The translations under genes were made by a program, and so were the position numbers. Shown here one piece after another: positions 22,298-33,423 of a DNA stretch of 64,000 bases. The DNA is from Cylicocyclus nassatus (taxonomy: Eukaryota > Nematoda > Chromadorea > Rhabditida > Strongylidae): contig CATQJL010000305.1 in NCBI GenBank assembly GCA_958299035.1, forward strand, positions 66,111,618 through 66,175,617, written 5' to 3'. The stretch's first letter is position 1; each line of letters starts with the position of its first letter. The notes under the pieces are model-generated. The model was given only the letters and a program-made list of their open reading frames with translations, ran no database searches and had not been told where the DNA came from.

Positions 22298-24317
22298 TTG
22301 TTGTACTCAGAAGTTCCAAAGTATTATACTTGGAACAATTCAACAAAAAAGTTTGCCAGAAGAAAGCAAGGTGTTGAAGCTCCCGGACAACATGGCATAC
22401 GTGCTGCGGACGTTTTAGGACGTGTATATACTGTACACCCTAAGCACGCCGAGTGCTGCTACCTCAGGTTGTTGCTCCATACAATCCCAGGGCTGACGTC
22501 ATTCGCAGCATTAAGGAAGATCGATGGAAAGGTTTGTGAGACCTAAAGAGAAGCTTGCCAAAGACTTGGCTTGCTTTAAGATAATCAGCACTGGGACAGA
22601 ACTCTCGCAGAAGCACTCTGCGACAGGTTTCGCTGCTCAACTGCAAAGTCTCTTCGGCATCATCTTGACAACCTAACAACCGTCAAACCTCGAGCACTCT
22701 GGGAGAAGTACAAGGAGGCTCTGAGTGAAGACGTACTCAGAGAATGTCGCAGAGGGCACCCTCTACAGACATCGATTACTCTCCCGAGGTATTCAACCGA
22801 GTGTGTTTACTGCTTGAGGACTCTGCGCGTCGATGATTGGGCAAACCCTAAGGGAGCTCGGTTTTCCGTCACCAATACGCGAAGATGACCAAGCACTCAA
22901 GAGCGATGTTCTTCGAGAGAGATCCTGTGACGTCGATCAGCTGTTTTCATTTGTAGAGTCCAACAGACCTCTCCTTACGAAGGATCAAGAGTTAGCTTAT
23001 TCTGGACACGATTTCCAGTGGCAAGTGTGGGCTACTCTTTCTCGACGCTCCAGGTAAAACAGGGAAAGCGTTCTCATCAATCTTCTACTTGCCGGGATTC
23101 GCACGAAAGGAGGAATCGCACTAGCAGTGGCTCCTCAGGGATTGCCTCAACACTGCTAGAAGGCCGAACTGCTCATTCAGCCTTCAAGCTTACTCTGGAT
23201 ATTGCTCATACGGAGCACCCTGTATGCAGCATAAGCAAGGGCACAGGGAAAGTAATGTGTTGCAAGAAACTAAATTCATAGTTTGGGACGAGTGCACCAT
23301 GGCGCATAAGAAGTCCCTAGAAGCCGTCGACTTCGCGCTACAGGACATAAGAGGGAGCAGCAGGCTGATGGCTGGGGCCGTCGTGCTACTAGCAGGCGAC
23401 TTTCGTCAAACTCTGCCTGTGATTCCGCGGTCGACTCCGGTTGATGAGCTGAATGCTTGCTTAAGGCTTCTCATCTCTGGAGACATGTTCAATCGCTGAA
23501 TCTCACGACGAACATGCGAGTACACCTCCTTGGCGATGAGACTGCCAGAAACCTTGCGCAACGGCTGTTGCTTCTTGTGAAGGCGGAATTGCGGTTGAAT
23601 CAAGTTCCGGCTGGATTACCTTTCCTCCAGACTCTTGCGATATGGTTCAATCGATGGGAGAACTGTTAGATAAGGTCTCACCAAGCATTGCTACAAACTT
23701 CAGCAATGGGGAGTGGATTTGCGAGCGAGCAATTCTGGCACTCAAAAATGAGCGAGTGAATTCTATCAATGCTCAGATTTTAAACAGCCTACCTGGACCA
23801 GTGTCAACGTACACACTCGTTGACACGATGGTTCAGCGTGAACAGGCTGTATACTTCCACACTGAATTTTTGAATTCACTCGATCCCAATGGAATATTAC
23901 CGCAAAGACTTGATCTGAAGGTTGGTTCGCCAATCATGCTCCTTCGTAACATCAACCCACCTAAGTTGTGCAGTGGTACAAGGCCTTACACCAGAAATCT
24001 CATGCCAAACGTCATAAAAGCGACCATATTGGTAAAGTTCAGAGGTGAAGTCGTTCATATTCCACGAATCCCTTTGATCCCTCCTATATGCCCTTTGACT
24101 TCAAGCGACTGGTTTTCAGTCAGGCCTGCACTCGCTATGACGATCAACAAAGCGCAAGGGCAGTCCCTTAAAAAGTAGGAGTAGACCTGGAAATTCCCTG
24201 TTTTACGCATGGTCAGGTGTACGTGACGTGCTCGAGGGTCGGGAGTCCGGCGAACCTGTACATATATGCGGCGGAAGGAAGCACAGCTAACGTAGTGTAT
24301 CCCAGGGCGCTAACATA
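22298..24317 (+). pseudogene. Helitron helicase half (Pif1-like), decayed
   Basis: The 5'-truncated copy begins at EVPKYYTWNNSTKKF and VLGRVYTVHPKHAECCYLRLLLH (22313-22470), the point where Rep passes into helicase. Helicase motifs follow across frameshifts: a Walker A remnant DAPGKTGKAF (about 23044-23073; the usual lysine-threonine pair reads K-A), LLEGRTAHSAF (23153), VWDECTMAHK (23282), AGDFRQTLPVIPRSTP (about 23392), TTNMRV (23504), LKVGSPIMLLRNI (23917) and RPALAMTINKAQGQSL (24122-24169). After a stop the reading continues GVDLEIPCFTHGQVYVTCSR to VVYPRALT and a TAA at about 24315. It unwinds DNA during rolling-circle transposition in intact relatives. Five or more frame breaks make this copy dead. 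It overlaps the Rep copy at 6120-8850 by about 140 bp, so these are separate insertions. Confidence 0.92.
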
Positions 24318-24680
24318 ATTGCATGCTGTAGCATAGTACAGTATTTATTTGTTGCATGTTATTCTATTGGAAAACCCGAAGAAATTGGAAAATATAAAAT
24401 CCAAAAAAATGGCAAAACAAATCCCAAAAAAATTGGCAGACAGCGGCAGTCAGGGCAGGTGGGTGAGACAAACAAGGAACTCAACAGATCCAATCAAGCT
24501 TCCTTCCTTACTGATGAGTTCCGGGGAAAGCCTAGAACCTAATCAGCCAAACCAGCTAAGGGTAGGAATGAAAGTGTACAACTAAAGAGCCGAAGTTGTA
24601 TCCCTCTTCTTGAGGAATACAATTTCGCTTTTTTTAACCGAAAGGTATGTGGTGCCGAGTGGAGCGGGTATGCCAGCTAG
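24318..24680 (+). mobile_element. Helitron 3' terminal region ending in CTAG
   Basis: After the helicase stop, non-coding sequence runs to GGAGCGGGTATGCCAGCTAG (24661-24680) followed by T. Helitrons end in CTRR and insert between A and T. The last bases match the 3' ends of the non-autonomous elements (GGGTAAGCCAGCTAG at 35683 and 40505), so this replicase probably belongs to the family that mobilised them. Confidence 0.8.
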
Positions 24681-24800
24681 TGGCTCATAAATTTGTAGGA
24701 AACAAGTCAAAAGAGTCGAAAGATTCTTGACATATGAATGAATATGTGACATTTATCTCTGTGCGATACAACATACAGTCAAGTAGATTTCCTGCTTAAT

Positions 24801-25447
24801 ATAGGTTCCTGCAGGCGCTACAACGCCTGCGCGTCAACAAATGCCATTGGGAGTTTCGAGGAGATGTTTTATACTATTTACTTAATCTTTACTTTTTAGA
24901 TGACGCGTTGCTGATAGTGGAGAAAAAGGTAAGTTAGAAGATAGTTTCGTTTTTTGAGTAGATTATATCGTCGCTAATTCTCAGGTATCTACGTGGAAGC
25001 CACATTGCGTCAGATGCGCATTCTTGTCACATGATGTTTATTTCTTCTTGTAAAGCATTTCTTTGAATCTTCTCTAAAAAAGCAATGAATCAAAAGTTCG
25101 GGATAAAGACAATAAGTCGCACGTTAAAACCTATTGTTCAAGAAATGCTTAGAAAAAAAGAGGCATTATGTGACAACAATTACACATGAAAATGACGCGT
25201 AGAGGCTTGAAGTGATAAAAAATACACACGAAACTGACGCGACGTGACTTCCGCGGAGACACTTAGGATAAGCGAAGGATTACCTACTCAGAAAACAGGA
25301 AGCTTTATTTTCTAACTTACTTTTTTCTCCTTTATCAGCATTGACTCACCTAAAAAGCATAAGCAAGGAAAACACTGTAAAACTCTCTCGAAACTCGTAA
25401 TGGTGATTGTTGACGCATAAGCGCTGTCGCGTCTGCAGAAACACTAT
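24801..25447. mobile_element. Foldback repeat
   Basis: Left-arm blocks recur complemented at the right: CTGCAGGCGC against GCGTCTGCAG, GCGTCAACAA against TTGTTGACGC, GAGTTTCGAG against CTCGAAACTC, and GGTAAGTTAG against CTAACTTAC. The arms are about 250 bp with many mismatches. Ends and target duplication are not certain. No coding frame. Confidence 0.6.
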
Positions 25448-27369
25448 ACTAAGTGCGAAATATACTCGACTGTACAACGATATTTTTCGAAAAACTTATC
25501 TGCTTATCAAAGAACTTTCTTCTTCTTCTTTTTCCTAGGAGCTTTGTTTGGGAAGATCGTATGTTAGAACCGATACGTTTTTCATATCCAATTTGAGCTA
25601 CTGCCCCTCAAATCCAGTCTTTCGTGCAAAACTTCCATTGACCTAATTAAATCTACCACTGTGCAGAGCAACACCAATGAGGCTCAACTTCGCATTTTTT
25701 TTCCAAAAGGATAACGTTATAAAGAACAAAAACGTAATCATCGCCAAAAAGTTGCGGACAAGCCGCCTTCCTTTTTTCATCGTTCATTTTCGAATGGAAA
25801 ACAAAAATGAAAAAATGATTGGATTAAATGAGGTGACAGAGCTCTTCAAGAGCTACAACCCAATACTGCGCTTTCTGGAAATTATGTATTAAAAAAATTT
25901 CAAGTTCTTTTAAAAATAGCCCGAAAATGGCCGCATCACTATGTCACGGACAATAATTCTTCGAACGCGAAAATTTTTCTTTAGGTCTTCTTTGGAGCAA
26001 AAACAGAAGTTTTCTTGACATATGAGCGTACTATATCATAGAGATGATCGAGGAAAATAATCAGGTAGTGGTTACTTTCAAAGAAACCCAGGCTTGAATT
26101 TTATTTTGCTTTCAAAAAAAAACGTTTGATTACCCTTTTTGAGCAAAATTTCTTCACATCGAAACCTATTCAAAACATCCTAACAAAGCTGTTCAGATAA
26201 AAAGGATGCTCTTTGCCATTTTCTATGCACATGCATCGGACGTGTGCTAGTGAGTTTCTTTGCTGAAAATGGCTCTTGACAGTGCGTGCACATGACCCCG
26301 TCTGCACCTCACCACTGACTTGCACCGCTTTGCAGGCTTGTAGCTCGGCCAGCAGTCACTCTACGAGCCTGCGAGTGGGCTCCTTCGGAGAGCATGGTTT
26401 CTTCGACGCGAGGGTATGCAAATGAGTTGAGTTGATCCGGAGATTTGACGGGGTAAAAAAGCGCAGCCTTAAAGGTAATTGGAGTGAAAGCACTTATCAA
26501 CATCAGAGCAGTCTTAGAGCTTCGGAATGAATCTTACAAGAAAATTGACAGTTTCAAACCTCTAAGATGGAACTGGTAGCGAAAGGAGCTCTGTTCAACA
26601 TTAGCTGAAAAAAAACCTAGCCTACCACTAATGGCTGGCTTCTGTAGTCATGGAGAGCTGGCCTCCAAAATCTGGGAGCTTGCCGCGCTCTACGGCCAAA
26701 ATCATGACCGAATGCGAAGTGAGTCAAAGTAGACAGCTGTGTGCCTCGAATCGTCGAGGCTGTATGTCCTTCATTCTATCCTGCTCAGTATTCAAATGCC
26801 TCAAGCTAATCTCGTTTGAATAGAGTTCAAGTAATGAAGTACATTTGGTTATATCAGCACCAACGCGAGGTTTGTAGAACCTTGATAGATCTAAGCCTGC
26901 TTCCTACCATCACAAACTAGCTTTCAAATTGTTGAGACTCAAGCGCTGGGACCGTAGCAGGAAAGAAAGCAGAAGAACCTTAGCTCACTGAGGACGGGTG
27001 GCCATCGTAGCCCATGGCGGTTTCCGAAAAATTAACCGTAGACTTTTCCTATTTCTTTGCCAACGGTATCAGTTAAAAGGAATCGTCTGTAATAGAATCA
27101 AGATTGCCGCCAATGGCCAATCATAAGTAAGTAAACTTGAATGCCGGCTCTTTTTGTGTACAATGCTTGGTAGAAAAAATGTAGTTTTGAATTATTCTTT
27201 GCACAGGACAATACTCTCGACCAGCAACCATTTCTACGCAAACATGTGCCTAATGTAACTGAATGCAACCGAAGAATTTTATGACTCTCAATAACTCAAT
27301 TTTTTTCGACTCAAAAATTCTATTTGTTTTGAATTGTAGGAAATATGTTTCATGAGACCTCACGATCTT
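25448..27369. other. No gene recognised
   Basis: Short frames only (for example 25677-25892, Lys/Asn/Phe-rich, and 26309-26503). No splice-supported exon, no receptor motif and no repeat partner was noticed in this 1.9-kb stretch. Confidence 0.5.
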
Positions 27370-27812
27370 TCACAGGACTTATGAAAGAGAATCGGACTCG
27401 AAGTGGTCGATCAGCACGACATGCATAAGTTTTGAGAAAGGTTGGAACGCTGATTTCAAATCTGTCTTCCCTAGCTGCAGAACGCCTCTGAGAAGGGAGT
27501 TATTTATTTATTTATTTATTTATGCATTCAATGATGCGCCTAACGAATGTATCAGCTCGACAAGATTGCTAATATGCAGTAAATGATGAGGCAAAGAATC
27601 ATTTATGTTATGCAAAGTTATGGGATTTTCTCCGAGCCGGTCTCACCGCTTAATGAGCATTTGCACCATGTCATATCGTGGCATAGCGCTGCGCAAGTGC
27701 GCTGTCTCTGAGGTCACTCTAGATTCGACTCTGCGCCAATTTTTTTGCATTACATGTAACCTATTGAAAATTGAATTAAGCCTTTGAAATTTTTTTAATT
27801 TTAGGCGATATA
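27370..27812. repeat. Dispersed 1.1-kb repeat, partial copy C
   Basis: It matches copy A (about 850-1150) in the same orientation, including CCCTAGCTGCAGAACGCCTC. It is in inverted orientation to copy B just downstream. It is interrupted by a 112-bp insertion (27504-27615) and cut off by a mariner-type MITE at 27813. Confidence 0.75.
27504..27615 (-). mobile_element. Retrotransposon tail (SINE or 5'-truncated RTE)
   Basis: A 6-bp direct repeat AGTTAT (27498-27503 and 27616-27621) flanks a 112-bp insertion present in copy C and absent from copies A and B. On the minus strand it ends in (AAATA/AATA)n, the kind of short A/T tail seen on RTE LINEs and the SINEs they move. Copy A shows the empty site. 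Confidence 0.65.
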
Positions 27813-28514
27813 CAGGGTATCCCAAAAGTGAATACACACTATTCAATCGCTACTATCTCTCCTCCCAAGAAGGCTTTTGTCTAGCTCCAAAAACTATTTT
27901 GTAGAGCAGGCTTCAACTGATTTACAGTTTGGAGCGAATCATTGATTTCTTTCATCACTGCAAGATTATTGAGACATTTTGAAGGGGTTCCGCTGTTAAT
28001 CACATTTTGCGTCAGAAAAAAAACCAAACAACATGAAAACTTTTACACTAGGCTACTCAAAGCCGTGGAATCCAAATATCAGATGTGCACTTCGCTCAGG
28101 TCCGTTCATGAGTTATACGAGGTATACTATAAAACGATTTCTCTTTCAAGAAAGCATGAAAAACTCACAGAAGGTTATGTAACGAAATTAGCACGAGTGA
28201 AAACTCTACTACACAATTTTTCAGAACTTTTTGAGAAATTTTATTCATACAGCCATTTTCACAGTGGCGCTGTATGTTGAAAGTTCCTACCGTAATCCCA
28301 CAGTAACAAAGAGCGATAGGTGATTCGCTCCATAGGCTTAATCTACTTTGAACCTCTAGAAGATGGTTATTGAATTAGGTAGAAAACTGCTTGGTAAGAG
28401 AGCTATAGAGATAGATATAGATAGATATAGATAGATATAGAGATAGATATAGATATACCTAGATATATAGATGTTAGCGATTAAACAGTGCATACATACT
28501 CTTGCGACACCTCA
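27813..28514. mobile_element. Mariner-type MITE, diverged copy
   Basis: TA precedes CAGGGTATCCC (27813) and follows GCGACACCTCA (28514). Internal blocks match the element at 1926-2601: GAGCGAATCATTGATT, CCTACCGTAATCCCACAGTAAC and GATTAAACAGTG. An (ATAGAT)n microsatellite lies at 28406-28465. The minus-oriented half has expanded and decayed. Confidence 0.7.
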
Positions 28515-29558
28515 TATATCAGGGCAAATAGGTTAATTATTTGGTTTCGTCAAAGAAGGAGAGACAAAAAAATTAAGGATGCTAATATGAAAGAGCGGTG
28601 TTTTTGCCATTTGGCGACAAACGTGATATGCTAAACAAAATAATTAAAACAAAAGAAACTTCCAAATTAGCTACTGTATAATACATGTGGTTCGGAAATG
28701 TCATTTCTGGATATATGGAACGGAATTTATGTGGTTTGCTCCGATATCGCTTAAACGAATAATCATTCAAATTCTCAATCACTCACCTCAGAGATACCGC
28801 ACTTGCACTGCGCTACGATATGGCATCTTGCAAATGCTTGTTAAGCGCTAGGATTGGGTGGGAGAACCACAACTTCCTTCTTAGAGGCGTTCTGCAGCTA
28901 GGAAAGACAGATTTGGAATCAGCGTTCCAAGCTCTCTCAAATCGTATGCATGTCGTGCTGATCGGCCATTTCGAGTCCGCGAGCCTCCCTTATTAGTCGT
29001 CGTTCACGAGGTCAAGGCCTCTGTGAAATGTGAGATGCTGATCGCCAGACTTGATGCATCGAACTGGCGGTGCAAATAAAGTGTAGAGTGTAGTTTTTCT
29101 GGGGTACGGCTTTTTCTAGCAAGTTTTGTTCAGTAACGATAGCAAAACTGAAGCTCTTTGAGGCGCTAGCCATTGTATACCCCATGCTTTTCCATGTGTA
29201 GAAAAAATATGGTAAAACATTTGAAGTTGTATTGAATTACGCCATATACAAAAGGACTCTGCCACCTTGAAGAATGCCACCTGGGGAAAACTTAAAGAAT
29301 TTCTTTATTTGTCTGTGATTTTTCAATTACCCACTCTTAAAACCACAGCACAGTGTCATCAAGCGAGGCTCAATTTTCACAAGTAATATTCTTGTGTATG
29401 TGCAGTACAAGATGAATGCTACAGGTGACTTTTAAAAGTCTGCACAAGGTTTGTACTGGTGCTTTTACGAATATTGCATTCGGCTTCTTGATATGTCGCA
29501 GTAGCTGCACAAAAACTTTTCTAAAACGTGCTTTTTTCAACCGTTAACGCGACTTGGC
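28515..29558. repeat. Dispersed 1.1-kb repeat, copy B, abutting the SRSX stop codon
   Basis: This is the reverse complement of copy A (264-1355) with roughly 90% identity by eye. Its terminal GCCAAGTCGCG starts at 29558, the base immediately after the SRSX stop codon (29559-29561, minus strand). See the SRSX entry for the possible effect. Confidence 0.78.
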
Positions 29559-30189
29559 CTAGAAGGCAAACCTATATTCTGCGTTTATCCACCAGTACAC
29601 AACAAAGTTTGATGATACATTTAGCGCCAAAAGAACTCCGAGGTAGTGATAGATTAGGTCCATGTAGTCGTTCAGTATAGGGAACATCTAGAGTAAGTTT
29701 CACTTCTCGTGTAAAGCAAATTTGTTTTTGATTGCTTACTTGGCTGGAGAGCAAAGTGACGAAAGTGGCAAACTGCGTCGTTGTGTATATAGCCATAAGC
29801 AATGATAGGGAAATAAGCATCCGACGCTTAGCTTCCAAGTTGGGGGTGTTGACTAAATATTGAATAGCTCTTAGTCAAAGTCTCGCACCTCAAACTTTCA
29901 ACTTGTTAGGAAGTTCAAGAGTGGAGGCATCTGCAGAAACGCTAGGTATATCCTAATACTTGCGAGTGTCAATTATACAAACGCCGTTCGCGACAGGTCA
30001 GCAACCAGCGCTCGGAGAACTCGGATAGCAGGGCTTTCAAGGCATGCCATCCATCCTTTGTAAAGGTTTTAACACTATCATATCAATTTTTGCTATCTAT
30101 ATGAATCTGGCCACTGAATCTGAGAAGTAAAGGATGGTGTTTGAGATTTACGATAATATCAAAAACTAATGATGTATCCGTAGTCAGGA

Positions 30190-30463
30190 TGCACACATAC
30201 CCATAAAATCGATATCGATCGATTACGGAAAGAAGCCTGGGACACCCGCCGATGTGTAAGGGTTCTTTCATACTATGCCGCAGGATGCAGCAGCCTGCAG
30301 CCGCGTGCTGCGGCAGGACGCTGCGTCCTGCGGCGTAGTATGAAGGAACCCTAAGTGTGCAAAGTTTGATCCGGATCGGCAGAGATGGAATTTCCTATTC
30401 GGAACATAAGTACATACACAAAGACAGATGCAGGCAGACACATTTTCAGCTTACACAAGAATT
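30190..30463 (-). mobile_element. Non-autonomous Helitron fragment, reverse orientation
   Basis: Read on the minus strand it starts near 30463 with TCTTGTGTAAGCTG, runs through TCTG/TGTC repeats and TTCCGAATAGG, then CCGGATCAAACTTTGCACAC, the GGCGGGTGTCCC block and an ATCGATCGATATCG tract. A 92-bp Harbinger MITE interrupts it at 30260-30351. It lies in SRSX intron 4, next to the RTE fragment. Confidence 0.75.
30260..30351. mobile_element. Short Harbinger-type MITE
   Basis: Termini GGGTTCTTTCATACTATGCC and its near-complement at the right end, flanked by TAA (30257-30259 and 30352-30354). It is a 92-bp version of the 320-bp element at 4280-4599, consisting almost wholly of one hairpin. Confidence 0.85.
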
Positions 30464-30479
30464 TGAATCAACGAAATGC

Positions 30480-31460
30480 TTTCCTTGGTATCAGTGTTTG
30501 CGTAGCGCCCACTATACTATGTCATGCGGTATTTTGTCAAACGCCTTATCCAGATCAAGAAAAGCAGCATTAGTTCAGAGTGTTTTTCCCTGCTTTATCC
30601 ATCATTATCCTGATGGCGTGGACAGCGTATATTGTGCTACTCCTTTCACAAATCCGTGCTGGTTGGGAGCCAGCTCTACGGTGGTTCGCAGTCTCGCTTT
30701 CAGTGCTCTTTCGAAGAATCTTCTGCGTGTGACTCATAAGCCGTATGGGTCTATACGTGGAGCAGTCAGCTACGTCCTTTGCTCTTCCATATAGGTATTG
30801 TTGTGCTGCGGCCAATTGCTCGACGTTTCCTTGAAGCCCACTATTTGGTTGGAAAGTTGCATTAGCCACGTTACCCAGCTTGTCCGCACTCTTTCCAGAA
30901 CTCGCTGGGCAAGCCGTCTGGGCCTGTCTCCTTGCCGTTCTTCATCTCCGTTATGGCTATGATAACTTCCCTCTGTGACCGGTCTTTGTCACCTGTCCCC
31001 TGTCAGCTGAAATGGTCCTTGTACCGTTTCAGCTTCTATGGTAGATGCCTTTGTGTAGCTCCGGAGGCCACAGCTGCGAGGTGCTCTCGCCATCGTTCGC
31101 AAAACTCCTGTGGTTTCTCAGAATTCTCCCGCTCCCTTTATATTGCAGAAGTGATCCTTGTCCTTTGTAGCCTTTGTTCCTCTTCTGGCTATCCGAGATC
31201 TCTCATTCGCCTACGCGAGTATGCAACTTCTTGTAGAGGTCTGCCATGTACGTTTTCTTCGCTTCTTTGACAGTCTTCTTTGCAACACTTCTTTTTTTCA
31301 GAATTCTCGGTGTGCATCTTCTTCTCTTGTCATCTATCTTGCTTTGCACGCCCTGTCTTCTTCTTCTCGATCAATTCTCACGGAAGACCACCATGTCTCC
31401 ACCACCATGTCTTTTTGTCTTTTGACTTTTTTGATTTGGTGCATCCCAGGAGATTACCCT
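30480..31460 (-). pseudogene. RTE-type LINE fragment (linker and RT) in SRSX intron 4
   Basis: Minus-strand reading, across frameshifts: KTYMAEREEVAYSRK (about 31240), ITEMKNGKETGPDGLPSEFW (about 30950-30895), DVADCSTYRPIRLMSHTQKI (about 30770-30710), SSTIYAVHAIRIMMDKA (about 30635-30585) and LDLDKAFDKIPHDIV (about 30560-30515). These are RTE-clade RT blocks 0-2 and A. The catalytic FADD/YADD part is missing; the copy ends at the Helitron fragment near 30470. Confidence 0.85.
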
Positions 31461-31592
31461 AATTTCACGAGCATAGGACGCGGGGAATTTTTCTCTGAAA
31501 TCGAACAGCACAGACACGCAGAACCACTTTGCAACCAAAGAACTGTATATAATGCTACATATTGCTTGGAGAGTATTGTGCAGAATATATAA

Positions 31593-31832
31593 GGCCTCGG
31601 ACAGAGTTCACGCGATTCGATTGTCGCAATTCAATCGCTACAGACAAATGTTACAAGTTCATATTGCATGCCGATCTTCTTGCATTTCGGTTGTGATAGT
31701 TTCCCAACAAGACTAATCGTGATTAACTATTACAACCGAAATACAAGATAATCGTCATGCAATGAACTCGTAACACTTGTCTTGTAGCGACTGAATCGCG
31801 ACGATCAAATCGCGTGGACTCTGTCCGAGGCC
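31593..31832. mobile_element. Harbinger-type palindromic MITE
   Basis: GGCCTCGGACAGAGT at the left is complementary to ACTCTGTCCGAGGCC at the right, with TAA on both sides (31590-31592 and 31833-31835). The 240 bp form one imperfect hairpin. Confidence 0.87.
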
Positions 31833-31835
31833 TAA

Positions 31836-32630
31836 GTCTCGTTTTGCGAAATACAGCGAGAGCGGCCGAACGACTCGCTCAGAAAGCGAAAAAGATGCGT
31901 CCTACTCGTGAAATTAGAGTACTCTCAATATGATAGACGTTGCTCTTTAGATTGCCTCCGGGAGTGCCTCTGGTTTGTCTTTTAATCTGATAGTGCAGAC
32001 TCCATTACTGCTCGGTTGTTCGTCGTCCTTTAGCTTTCACCATTTGATGCGCACGCTACAGTGCTCTTCTTTGTTTACCACACAGGATATGCAAATCCAA
32101 TAGCAGTGAATTGTGCTGAGGTACGCATTTTTCGCCGGAAGTAACTTTGCTGTACCTAGAAGTCTATTTAATCTCACTAGCATACGTGACAAGAATTGGT
32201 CTGATGAAATACGTATTCGCTTACTCTAAATTCGTGGACTGTGGCTAACTCGCAGTATACGTTAGCCTTCGTCATTACGGATACTTCTGAAGACAGCTGT
32301 GCTGTTCTTCCCGTTGGGAACTGCTCTAGTAGCGTTTCTTCTCGCGGTAGTGAGCTGTTGTATTCATCAAGCTGCTGTCAAAACTTTTCTTTCTCTCCTT
32401 CTTCGCAGCCTGCTTGTGGTGCATATGCTGATATTACATAGAGCACTTTCTTTTCCTTATGATCATGAGACGGTCGCCTATTTGAAACATTTTTGTTATC
32501 CTTTCTTTCACAAGGGAAGGATGATCGGTTAAAGGCCTTCTGGAATGAGCCCATGCTAAGAAACTCTTCTTGGCAAAGCAATCTCAAAACTACTTTCGCT
32601 AGTTGCCGAACGGTTTTGTGGATGGAGTTA
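31836..32630. other. Intronic sequence, no gene recognised
   Basis: This part of SRSX intron 4 shows no receptor exon and no repeat partner. The frames at 32241-32587 run in both orientations and lack recognisable domains. Confidence 0.5.
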
Positions 32631-33423
32631 TGAGGCCATTTTTCGCGCAGCCAACGCGCGTACTGATCAGCGAGACGCTAAAACCATGCGGTGCGTGTGG
32701 TGGTGGCGCAGTGGCAAGGAATCGGAATGTGAAACAGATGGTCGAAGATTCGAATCGTGTTGATGGTAGTTTGCTTTGCAATTTTGTAAGAAACCTGCTG
32801 GGTGACAGTAAACGAGAAATACTCATTGCTAGCAGTCGAAACAAGCTATTTACTGCAAAAAGCCAGTATTTTCACAATCAGCTGAATTCTTCTATAATAT
32901 GTAAATCTGTGGGGATAATGATGTTACAGTAATGGATTTCAATGACATATTGACATGTATGGAATACTACCACAAAATCTCAAAATGTTCTTAATGGATT
33001 ATGATGCAAAGGATTATAATATTATAATAATAGATTTCAATAATATATTAACACGTATGAACATTCTGAACATTTTGTGATATTATTCCATACATGTTAA
33101 TATATTATTGCAATCCATTATTGTAACATCATGATCCCCACAGACTTACATATTACAGAAGATTTCAGCTGATTGTGGAAATAGTGGCTTTTTGCAATAA
33201 ATAGCTTGTTTCAACTACGTAGCAATGAGTAATTCTCGTTTACTGTCACCCAGTAGACTTTTTACAAAGCTGCAGAACAAGATACCATCGACAAGATCCG
33301 AACCGTCGACCATCAGCTTCAAAGTCCGCATCCTTGCCAGTGCGCCACCACCACACGCACCGCACGGTTTTAGCGTCTCGCTGATCAGTACTTAGCCGGC
33401 TGCGCGGGAGAAAAATGGCCTCA
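32631..33423. mobile_element. Foldback element with a tRNA-like segment in each arm
   Basis: TTA (32628-32630 and 33424-33426) flanks termini TGAGGCCATTTTTC and its complement. The arms of about 340 bp are inverted copies with scattered differences; the A/T-rich centre lies near 33030. Each arm contains A-box and B-box-like motifs, listed separately. Confidence 0.82.
32704..32756 (+). other. tRNA-derived internal promoter motifs (A and B box)
   Basis: TGGCGCAGTGG (32704-32714) fits the RNA polymerase III A-box consensus TRGYNNARNGG, and GATTCGAATC (32747-32756) is B-box-like. The opposite arm has the same pair, with GGTTCGGATC as its B box. The spacing is tRNA-like, but no full cloverleaf with acceptor stem could be drawn. 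This is more likely a tRNA-derived repeat than a functional tRNA. Confidence 0.5.

Noticed and set aside
6120..24317. The two Helitron coding remnants as one element split by later insertions
   Set aside because: Both contain the same ~140-bp segment around VYTVHP (8716-8850 and 22309-22460) with different deletions, so they are separate copies.
24500..24530. CTGATGAGTTCCGGGGAAAG in the Helitron 3' region as a hammerhead
   Set aside because: No stem II followed by GAAA can be formed in the correct order; only the CTGATGA string matches. A similar string near 54625 reads CTGAGGAG.
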